A stretch of 9,067 nt of DNA from Clostridiales bacterium (GTDB lineage Bacteria; Bacillota; Clostridia; Christensenellales; Aristaeellaceae): NCBI GenBank assembly GCA_022776785.1, contig JALFHA010000158.1:1-9067 (forward strand), given 5' to 3'. Made by a program: the position numbers and the translations under genes. This document shows, one piece after another, positions 1 to 5,770 of this stretch. The notes below the pieces were generated by a model, which had not been told where the DNA came from, did no database searches, and worked only from the letters and a program-made list of their open reading frames with translations. Every line of letters begins with the position of its first letter. The stretch's first letter is position 1.

Positions 1-263
1 CCGGCGTTCGGGTTGTAGCCCGCGTAGCCCAGCATGGTGACCTTCGCACCCTTGGCCAGAGGCAGCGCGCCGTTTTCGTTCTTCATGAGGATCATGCCCT
101 CTTCGGCGATGCGCTCGTTCAGGTCAAGACCTGCCTGAAGCGCCTCTGCCTTGCTGGCATAGTCGGATTCGTAGGCAGCGCTTGCCGTTGCCGGGGCGAT
201 CATGGTGGCAAGCATCATGGTGCTCATCAGCAGCGCAAGCAGTCGGGAAGTGGATTTCTTCAT
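1..263 (-). CDS. Secreted GH3 beta-glycosidase, N-terminal part (runs off left edge)
   Basis: Only the first 87 codons are present. The start is the ATG at 263, preceded by GGAGG nine bases upstream. Residues 1-30 form a signal peptide: MKKSTSR, a hydrophobic stretch rich in L, M, A and T, then a likely cut after ATASA. The mature protein is therefore probably exported. Residues 53-70 (IAEEGMILMKNENGALPL), followed by a KVTMLGYAG strand, match the segment that opens the second (C-terminal) domain of GH3 enzymes. The intracellular GH3 in this window has the same segment at residues 307-324 (AAERSIVLLKNEENILPL). Meeting it directly after the signal peptide suggests the permuted GH3 architecture, with the C-type domain first, known from Ruminococcus albus-type beta-glucosidases. 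The family hydrolyses beta-linked sugars from oligosaccharide ends. The gene lies about 140 bases downstream of the GtrA-like gene on the same strand and could share its transcript. The catalytic Asp lies outside the window, so substrate and activity cannot be judged. Confidence 0.8.
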   Translation of the reverse strand, partial: MKKSTSRLLALLMSTMMLATMIAPATASAAYESDYASKAEALQAGLDLNERIAEEGMILMKNENGALPLAKGAKVTMLGYAGYNPNA

Positions 264-402
264 TGGTTTGTTCCTCCATTTCCATGTTGTAGTGTCGTTC
301 CTTATCAAACATGAGAGGAGCTCAGGCAGGGCGCGCCGTGGCCCTCCGGCCTGCCCTACCCCCGCCCTGCCCATGCTGTAAGCAGGTTGTGAAGCGCTCG
401 GC
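264..402 (-). other. Intergenic leader of the secreted GH3, with GC-rich dyads
   Basis: This gap lies between the end of the GtrA-like gene and the start of the secreted GH3. It holds a long, imperfect GC-rich dyad. The perfect 8-bp arms GGCAGGGC (325-332) and GCCCTGCC (364-371) enclose about 31 bases. A second arm, CCTGCC (350-355), can pair with part of the same 325-332 arm, so two hairpins are mutually exclusive. On the minus strand the structure is followed by TGAGCTCC rather than a T-run, so it is not a standard intrinsic terminator. No convincing -35/-10 pair was found before the secreted GH3. Read-through from the upstream operon or an unrecognised promoter are both possible. Confidence 0.4.
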
Positions 403-957
403 TTACTTTTTTGCCTCGCCCTCGGGGAAGATGATCTTGTTGACGATGAAGAAGATCACCATGGATACGCCGCCGTTCAAGACCGTCGTGCCGATGTTGT
501 AGATGAAGTCTGGCACAAACATGCCCGCGACAGCGACCCAGACGCAGTTGATCGAGTTCACCACACAGGTGACGACCACGAACGCCAGCAGATACCACGC
601 GATCTGGCGCAGGACGTTTCCCTTGCTGCGGAAGACGAAATTGCGCTGAATCGGGAAATTGATGCACTCGCCGACGAACATGGCGACCATGTAGGCGCAG
701 AAATACGGCAGGCCGCCGTGCGCCACGTCATAGCCGAGGATATTCCACTTGAAGGTTTCGCCAAAGAGCGTCACCGGGATGCCCGGCCAGCCGAAGTCCA
801 CCATCGGCAGACCCTTGAAGGCGGCGGGAAGGAACTGGAGCATGACATACTTGAGCACCGTAATCAGGTTGCTCACCAGAAAGAACAGCCCTCCCTCGCG
901 CAGCCACTTCGCCGCCTTGGGATGCTCCGCGGCAAAGGATGAAAACACGTTTTTCAT
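403..957 (-). CDS. GtrA-like integral membrane protein
   Basis: This is a 184-residue membrane protein with four predicted membrane segments at about residues 22-46, 81-101, 118-143 and 150-176. The motif INFPIQRNFVFRS (residues 99-111), at the end of segment 2, is the conserved F-x-x-x-R-x-F/W-V-F element of the GtrA family. Characterised GtrA proteins act with glycosyltransferases in moving or supplying undecaprenyl-phosphate-linked sugar across the membrane. The loop between segments 1 and 2 (about 47-80) is longer than in minimal GtrA proteins of roughly 120-140 residues. The start is the ATG at 957, with GGAGGAG six bases upstream. It overlaps the stop of the GH3 gene in ATGA, so translation is probably coupled to it. 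No glycosyltransferase partner is visible in the window. The family assignment is fairly firm, but the substrate is unknown. Confidence 0.82.
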   Translation of the reverse strand: MKNVFSSFAAEHPKAAKWLREGGLFFLVSNLITVLKYVMLQFLPAAFKGLPMVDFGWPGIPVTLFGETFKWNILGYDVAHGGLPYFCAYMVAMFVGECINFPIQRNFVFRSKGNVLRQIAWYLLAFVVVTCVVNSINCVWVAVAGMFVPDFIYNIGTTVLNGGVSMVIFFIVNKIIFPEGEAKK

Positions 958-3350
958 TTGCTCTCCTCCTCCATCCTCTTGAGGCTCGGCTTGCGGAATA
1001 ATCCGCCAATCAGCCCGCCGAGGCCCTTGCCCCAGCGGTTATTCACCAGATCGACCAGGCTGCGCGCCATATCCATCGTCAGCATCCCGTTCGTCATCTT
1101 TGCCATGCCGCGGAACGGGATGTTCGTGATGAACAAGATGTTGAGATCGGGCTTGCCCGCGGCGATGCTCCTGCTGCGCATGGCGAGTAGACGTCTGACC
1201 ACAAAGCGCGCCACGGGGTTCTTCGCGCGGACGGCAGCGTCGAGCGGGTCGTTGAGACCCAGCAGCGCGCTCTTCTCCGTCTTTTCAAGGGGATGGCCGA
1301 GCAGACGCTCAAACTCCGCGTCCGTCACGTGCATCAGGTCACGGGGCATTGCGGAGCGCTTCGCGGATTCCGGGATCGCCGCGCCGCTGCCTGCGACCTG
1401 CACCGTCTGCGTCAGGCGGATGTCGCGAACGCTCGCGCCGACGAGCACCTGCCACGCGCCGCCCTCGATCTCAAAGCGGTTCGTGTCCACATTGAAGTAG
1501 CGGAACGCCTTGTCATCCAGCGCAACCGTCTCACGCCTTGTCTCCCCCGGCTCAAGATGGACGCGCGCGAAGCCCTTGAGCTCCTTCGCGGGGCGAAGCA
1601 CGCCGCCGCCCGGCATGGAGACGTACACCTGTGCGATTTCATCGCCCGCGCGCGCGCCGGTATTGGTGATTTCAAAGCTGACCTGCTTTTCGTCGGCCTG
1701 AAGCCGACCGTATTCAAACGTCGTGTAGCTCAGGCCGTAGCCAAGCGGAAAGGTCACGTCGATTCCCGCGGTTTCGGTGAAGCGGTAGCCCGCGAACAGG
1801 CCCTCGCGGTACTCGCACCTGCGCTCCGGGCAGGGATAATTCCGGCTGACCGGCAGATCGCCGTAGCTGCGCACAAACGTCTCGGACAGCTTGCCGCCCG
1901 GGCAGACCCTGCCGCTGAGCACGCTCAGCGCCGCCTCTGCGCCCGCCTCGCCGCCAAGCCCCAGCCAGAGCAGACCCATGCACTGATGAAGCCACGGCAT
2001 CTCCACCGCGCTGCCGCCGGAGAAGGCGACGACGATGCGGCGGTTGACCTTTGCCAGCTCGCCGAGCAGCCGGATCTGGTTTTCCGGCACCTTCATGCTG
2101 CCGCGCTCAAGCCCCTCCGCCTCGCAGACCTCGGGCAGGCCCATGTACAGCACCACGGCCTGCGCATCCTTCGCCGCCGCGACGGCCTCCTGCGCAAGGG
2201 CCTCATCCCACGCGTCCGCGCGGGTGAAGCCGCGGGCAAACGTGACATTCGCAAAGGTATCGCGCACCACGTCGAGGGTTTTGACGAGATTCGCGCTGTT
2301 GACCATGCTGCTGCCCGCGCCCTGATAGCGGGGCATGTCCGCAAAGTCGCCGATGATTACAAGCCGTGTATCGGGGGAAAGCGGCAGGATATTCTCCTCG
2401 TTCTTCAGCAGCACGATGGAGCGCTCCGCTGCCTCGCGGGCAATCCCGTGATTGTGCGGCAGATCCGCCGCCTTTTTCTCCCGCTTGGCCGCCCAGAGGA
2501 TGACATCCAGCAGCTCGTCCACGCGCTGATTGACAACGGCCTCCTCAATCGCGCCGCTTTGTACGGCCTTGTAGAGCTGGCAGGCGCTGTCGTCCGCCGT
2601 GCCGGGCATTTCCAGATTGCTGCCCGCGCGCACGCCCTCGACAAAGTCGTTGCTGCCGCCCCAGTCCGTGACGACCATGCCGTCAAAGCCCCATTCGCCG
2701 CGAAGGATGTCGCGCAGCAGGTGGGCGTTTTCGTTGGCGTATGTGCCGTTCACCTCGTTGTAGGAGGTCATGATGGTGCGGGGGCGGCCCTCCCTGACCG
2801 CAATCTCAAAATTGGTGAGATACAGCTCCCGCAGCGTGCGCTCGTTCACGACGCTGTTGCTCGCCATGCGGTGCAGCTCCTGGCTGTTCGCCGCGAAGTG
2901 CTTCGGGCACGCGGACACGCCCCGGCTCTGGATGCCGCGGATATAGCCCGCCGCCATCTTGCCCGCCAAATACGGGTCCTCGGCAAAATACTCAAAGTTG
3001 CGTCCGCACAGAGGGCTGCGCTTCGTATTCAGGCCCGGGCCGAGCACCACATCCACGCCCAGCGCGCAGGCCTCGTCGCCCAGCGCTCCGCCAATTTTCT
3101 CCGCCAGCTCCGTATCCCAGCTGTTGGCAACGGTGGAGGCGGACGGGAAGCAGGTCGCCTTTTCGCTTTCGTTCAGCCCCAGATGATCCCCCTCGCCGAG
3201 CTGGCGGCGCAGGCCGCTCGGGCCATCGGAGAGGACGATGGAGGGGACGCCCGCGCTCTGTACGGGGCGCGTGCTCCACACGTCCCTGCCGGAGAGCAGG
3301 GCGCACTTCTGCGCGAGGGTCATACGGTCGATGATCGCCTGATTTTTCAT
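954..3350 (-). CDS. Intracellular GH3 beta-glycosidase (beta-glucosidase-like)
   Basis: This is a 798-residue enzyme with no signal peptide, so probably cytosolic. Domain order is canonical: a GH3 barrel domain at about 1-295, the alpha/beta second domain at about 305-530, and a fibronectin-III-like domain at about 545-650. An alpha-helical tail (660-798) of a kind I recall from other clostridial GH3 proteins follows. Visible active-site motifs are SDGPSGLR (Asp42), GRNFEYFAEDP (116-126), PKHF (149-152) and VTDWGG, whose Asp229 is the expected nucleophile. EAEGLERGSMKVPENQ (410-425) is the acid/base loop, with Glu412 as the likely catalytic acid. The role is retaining hydrolysis of beta-glucosides or related beta-glycosides brought into the cell; the exact sugar cannot be read from sequence. 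The start ATG at 3350 follows AGGGGG at eight bases. The gene is first in an operon with the GtrA-like gene, which it overlaps by four bases. It lies immediately downstream of a two-component system and has candidate regulatory repeats at its promoter. Confidence 0.93.
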   Translation of the reverse strand: MKNQAIIDRMTLAQKCALLSGRDVWSTRPVQSAGVPSIVLSDGPSGLRRQLGEGDHLGLNESEKATCFPSASTVANSWDTELAEKIGGALGDEACALGVDVVLGPGLNTKRSPLCGRNFEYFAEDPYLAGKMAAGYIRGIQSRGVSACPKHFAANSQELHRMASNSVVNERTLRELYLTNFEIAVREGRPRTIMTSYNEVNGTYANENAHLLRDILRGEWGFDGMVVTDWGGSNDFVEGVRAGSNLEMPGTADDSACQLYKAVQSGAIEEAVVNQRVDELLDVILWAAKREKKAADLPHNHGIAREAAERSIVLLKNEENILPLSPDTRLVIIGDFADMPRYQGAGSSMVNSANLVKTLDVVRDTFANVTFARGFTRADAWDEALAQEAVAAAKDAQAVVLYMGLPEVCEAEGLERGSMKVPENQIRLLGELAKVNRRIVVAFSGGSAVEMPWLHQCMGLLWLGLGGEAGAEAALSVLSGRVCPGGKLSETFVRSYGDLPVSRNYPCPERRCEYREGLFAGYRFTETAGIDVTFPLGYGLSYTTFEYGRLQADEKQVSFEITNTGARAGDEIAQVYVSMPGGGVLRPAKELKGFARVHLEPGETRRETVALDDKAFRYFNVDTNRFEIEGGAWQVLVGASVRDIRLTQTVQVAGSGAAIPESAKRSAMPRDLMHVTDAEFERLLGHPLEKTEKSALLGLNDPLDAAVRAKNPVARFVVRRLLAMRSRSIAAGKPDLNILFITNIPFRGMAKMTNGMLTMDMARSLVDLVNNRWGKGLGGLIGGLFRKPSLKRMEEESK

Positions 3351-3398
3351 CTAAATTTCCCCCTGAGCTTTATTCAAAGACCATATTCTGTTGTATAA

Positions 3399-3428
3399 AG
3401 AATAGCACATCTTGTACCCTTTTGACAG
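3399..3428 (-). promoter_or_regulatory. Candidate promoter of the GH3-GtrA operon
   Basis: On the minus strand, CTGTCA (3423-3428) and TATTCT (3399-3404) are separated by 18 bases and can serve as -35 and -10, about 50 bases before the GH3 start. Both deviate from consensus. An alternative -10, TATACA, lies at 3392-3397. A perfect TTGACA occurs on the same strand at 3443-3448 but has only a poor -10 (TCAAAA) at 17 bases. A weak core promoter of this sort often depends on an activator, which fits the repeats just upstream. No start site has been measured. Confidence 0.4.
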
Positions 3429-3466
3429 GGTATGACCTATTCTGTCAAAATTCCGGCGTAAACTGT
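3420..3466 (-). promoter_or_regulatory. Candidate operator: LytTR-like direct repeat and TGACAG inverted repeat
   Basis: Two patterns overlap here. On the minus strand, ACAGTTTAC (3458-3466) and ACAGAATAG (3437-3445) are 9-base direct repeats with a 12-base spacer, a period of 21 bases. This matches the spacing of AgrA/LytTR-type sites, whose half-site resembles ACAGTTNA; the second copy is degenerate. Separately, TTTTGACAG (3420-3428) and CTGTCAAAA (3442-3450) form a perfect 9-bp inverted repeat with a 13-base gap, covering the candidate -35. The direct repeats end eight bases upstream of that -35, a position suited to an activator. The LytTR regulator encoded upstream (4873-5586) is the obvious candidate to bind, but this is inference. 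Confidence 0.4.
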
Positions 3467-3477
3467 CATCAGCATAC

Positions 3478-3518
3478 AAAAAGCCCCTTGCCCTGGCCGT
3501 GCGTCAGGCAAAGAGGCG
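3478..3518 (-). terminator. Rho-independent terminator of the two-component operon
   Basis: On the minus strand, about 25 bases after the kinase stop codon, CTTTGCC pairs with GGCAAGG (one G-T wobble) around a loop of about 14 bases. The stem is extended outward by further imperfect GC pairs and is followed by TTTTT at 3478-3482. The element separates the kinase transcript from the GH3-GtrA operon, so the latter needs its own promoter. Confidence 0.7.
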
Positions 3519-3542
3519 GGTTTGTTGGGGACTCAGACAGCC

Positions 3543-4880
3543 TTACGCCATCTGCTCCTGGGGCAGAGGAATCAGGACAGTCACCGTAAACCATCCCTTT
3601 TCCTGCGTGATGCTCGAATGCCCCTGATACTTCTGTGCGCACAGGTGCACGCTCTTGAGGCCGTAGCCGTGCAGCTTCTTGTTCTCCTTGGTCGTCACGG
3701 GCGTGTCCCCGGAGAAGCTGACCGGATGATCGCAGTAGTTGGTGACACGGATGAGCAGAAACGACTCGCGCTTGCCCACGAACACGCGGATCAGCCGGTC
3801 CTCAGGGCTGGCTACCGTGCGCTCATACTCAATCGCGTTGTCGAGCGTGTTGCCGAAAATGCTGCATATGTCCATGGCGTCCATAAAGCCCAGCAGCTTG
3901 GCGTCCGCATAGCAGGTCATCGTGATGCCTTCGTCCGCGCAGATCAGGCTCTTGCTCGTCAGCAGCACGTCGAGCACGCGGTTGCCCGTGTTCATCCTGG
4001 CCTCGTGCGTGCGGATGATCTCCTTCATCTCCCGCAGGCTCTGGCTGCGCTTTTCCGCGCTGCTCTCCGATTCCAGATACGCAATCTGATGCTTCAAATC
4101 ATGGTAGACGCGGTGCATCGCCTCATTGTTGGCCTCGAACTGCTGATACTGCTCATACTGCCTTTGCAGGATGTTGCCCATCGCATCCAGCTCGTAGCGC
4201 AGCAGCATCTCCCTGCGCTGCTCGCTGCTGGCATAGAGCATGATGACGCCGCTCAGATCCACCAGCGTGCGAGCATAGAGCACGCCGTCGCCCAGCGACT
4301 CCGAGAACAGGGTGTCCTGAAAGGCAAACTGGATGTTGCTGATGATAAACGCGCCGATGGCGATGCCCACCGCGCTGAACGCCTCCCGCTTGGTGATGCG
4401 CACGCCCTCCACATCCACGCACGTGCGCCGCTTCTGCCGGAAGAGATAGACCGCCCCGAAGACCAGCGCATACACCACGGCCATGCAGATATAGGTCTGG
4501 CCCATGGTGGATATGGCCCCGTACTTGACGAGGTAATAGTTGATGTTCCATTCAAAGGACGCAGTGAACTCCGCCAGCAGAAAGGCGTGTGCCCAATAGT
4601 AGAGCACCGCCGGGCGGTTGGGCCAGCGGTACAGGCAGATCATGCCAAGCATCTGCGCCATCGCCGCCGCCATCACCAGCGCCCAGAGGACGCCCTGCAC
4701 CCGCTCCTTTTCCATCAGCCAGAACGTCGCCAGCAGCGTGCCCAGAAACAGAAAGGCCACGCTCAGCTTCCGCTTCTTCGCGCTCTGCGCAGTCATCGGG
4801 AGGATAAAGGTCATGCAGGCCAGCCACTCGGCAATCGCCGTATGGATGCGCGGGAAATACCCCGTCATGATCTCATTCAT
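3543..4880 (-). CDS. AgrC-like sensor histidine kinase (GHKL type)
   Basis: This is a 445-residue membrane kinase. Residues 1-217 hold about six or seven hydrophobic segments (roughly 12-30, 40-56, 63-84, 90-106, 128-147, 168-186, 199-217), forming a polytopic sensor as in AgrC, ComD and related HPK10 kinases. A helical linker (219-255) leads to VYHDLKHQI (258-266), with phosphoacceptor His260. The ATPase domain has the N box FGNTLDNAIEY (342-352) and the G box HGYGLKS (404-410), near the end. It should autophosphorylate on an external or membrane signal and pass phosphate to the LytTR regulator. The start at 4880 overlaps the regulator stop by eight bases, with GGAGG 11 bases upstream, which supports coupled translation. 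No agrB- or agrD-like peptide gene is present nearby, so the signal need not be a peptide. The gene ends just before a terminator. Confidence 0.9.
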   Translation of the reverse strand: MNEIMTGYFPRIHTAIAEWLACMTFILPMTAQSAKKRKLSVAFLFLGTLLATFWLMEKERVQGVLWALVMAAAMAQMLGMICLYRWPNRPAVLYYWAHAFLLAEFTASFEWNINYYLVKYGAISTMGQTYICMAVVYALVFGAVYLFRQKRRTCVDVEGVRITKREAFSAVGIAIGAFIISNIQFAFQDTLFSESLGDGVLYARTLVDLSGVIMLYASSEQRREMLLRYELDAMGNILQRQYEQYQQFEANNEAMHRVYHDLKHQIAYLESESSAEKRSQSLREMKEIIRTHEARMNTGNRVLDVLLTSKSLICADEGITMTCYADAKLLGFMDAMDICSIFGNTLDNAIEYERTVASPEDRLIRVFVGKRESFLLIRVTNYCDHPVSFSGDTPVTTKENKKLHGYGLKSVHLCAQKYQGHSSITQEKGWFTVTVLIPLPQEQMA

Positions 4881-5586
4881 AGCTTTCGCTTCCTCCGATG
4901 TAGCGGGTCAGCGCCTCCATGAATTTCTTCTGCCGCGGGCGGGAAACCGTCAGCTCGTGCCCGCCGACCACGGCCATGCCCGGCTCCGCGCGAGTCACAT
5001 GCGCCAGATTGACGAGGTAGCAGTTGTTGCAGCGGAAGAAGCCGAAATCGCTGAGCTGCTTCTCCACGCTGGAAATCGTGCCCCGCAGGTTGATGACGCC
5101 CTGCGTCGTCACCACGGAGAGCACATGGCTCTCCACCTCCACATAGTCAATGTCCGCCACGTTCAGGCGAATCATCCCCTTCTGCGTCGGCAGCGAGATG
5201 TACTTTTTTGTGCGCTCGGCAAGCAGATGCTCCGCCTGAGCGAGCACCTGCTCCAGCATACGCGCGTTGACCGGCTTGAGCAGAAAATCCAGCGCGTGCA
5301 CGCCATAGCCCTTGATGGCATAGTGAGCCATATTGGTGACAAAGACGAGCAGCACATCCCTGTCGATTTTGCGGAGCATCTCCGCCATCGTCATGCCGTC
5401 CAGCCGGGCCATTTTAATGTCCAGAAGGATCAAATCCCAGCAGGGGCGGTAATCCTCCAGCAGCTCGTCCCCATCGGCAAACGTCTGGATATGGCACGCC
5501 TTGCCCTGATCGTCAAAATACTTCCTTGTCAGCGTGAAAATGCGTTCCCTCTCATGAAGATCGTCCTCAACAATCGCAATGCGCAT
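4873..5586 (-). CDS. LytTR-family response regulator (AgrA/LytR-like)
   Basis: This is a 237-residue regulator. The receiver domain (1-120) carries the acidic pair Asp8-Asp9, phosphoacceptor Asp56 in LILLDIKM, Thr84 and Lys104 in FLLKP. The LytTR DNA-binding domain (about 128-232) shows the conserved FFRCNNCYLVNLAHV (183-197) and ELTVSRPRQKKF (211-222). LytTR proteins bind paired 9-base half-sites spaced one or two helical turns apart and usually activate transcription. The start at 5586 is chosen because MRIAIVEDD is the normal N-terminus of a receiver domain and AGGAGG lies eight bases upstream. The reading frame stays open further upstream, but that part contains the promoter and lacks family similarity. 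The gene overlaps the kinase gene. Likely targets are the adjacent GH3 operon, where a matching repeat exists, and perhaps its own promoter. Confidence 0.93.
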   Translation of the reverse strand: MRIAIVEDDLHERERIFTLTRKYFDDQGKACHIQTFADGDELLEDYRPCWDLILLDIKMARLDGMTMAEMLRKIDRDVLLVFVTNMAHYAIKGYGVHALDFLLKPVNARMLEQVLAQAEHLLAERTKKYISLPTQKGMIRLNVADIDYVEVESHVLSVVTTQGVINLRGTISSVEKQLSDFGFFRCNNCYLVNLAHVTRAEPGMAVVGGHELTVSRPRQKKFMEALTRYIGGSESYE

Positions 5587-5626
5587 CCTCCGTTCCTCCT
5601 GAAAGCCCATTCTTTCCTTTGCTGAC

Positions 5627-5656
5627 AGTATATCATAGGTATTTGTTTCTTGGCAA
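5627..5656 (-). promoter_or_regulatory. Sigma-A-type promoter of the two-component operon
   Basis: On the minus strand, TTGCCA (5651-5656) and TATACT (5627-5632) match the -35 and -10 consensus at five of six positions each, with an 18-base spacer. The -10 lies about 40 bases before the regulator start. TGACAG elements flank the region: CTGTCA at 5670-5675, upstream of the -35, and TGACAG at 5623-5628, at the -10. This leaves room for autoregulation, though no clean 21-bp repeat is seen. Confidence 0.65.
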
Positions 5657-5709
5657 TACAGGTTTGCATCTGTCATCCCGGCGGACAGCGCCTCCTGACG
5701 ACGCACCGC

Positions 5710-5742
5710 AAAAAGGGAGCACCCGCATCCGCGGGTGCTCCC
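5710..5742 (-). terminator. Rho-independent terminator of amt
   Basis: A perfect 12-bp stem, GGGAGCACCCGC with GCGGGTGCTCCC, surrounds a 4-base loop (5727-5730). On the minus strand it is followed by TTTTT (5710-5714). It starts about 30 bases after the amt stop codon. On the plus strand there is no useful T-run, so it acts on amt only. Confidence 0.92.
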
Positions 5743-5770
5743 TCCATTTGCCCTGCAGTCTGTTTCCGGC

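Noticed and set aside
124..312. 62-codon minus-strand open frame across the start of the secreted GH3
   Set aside because: It is out of frame with the signal peptide and GH3 motifs, and no ribosome binding site fits it better than the GH3 start.
1293..3398. 701-codon plus-strand open frame opposite the GH3 gene
   Set aside because: It is rich in R, A, H and L with no family motifs, lacks a ribosome binding site, and is explained by GC-rich third positions of the real gene on the other strand.
3522..4922. 466-codon plus-strand open frame opposite the kinase gene
   Set aside because: It is an antisense shadow: His/Arg/Leu-rich composition with no domain, while the minus strand shows all kinase motifs.
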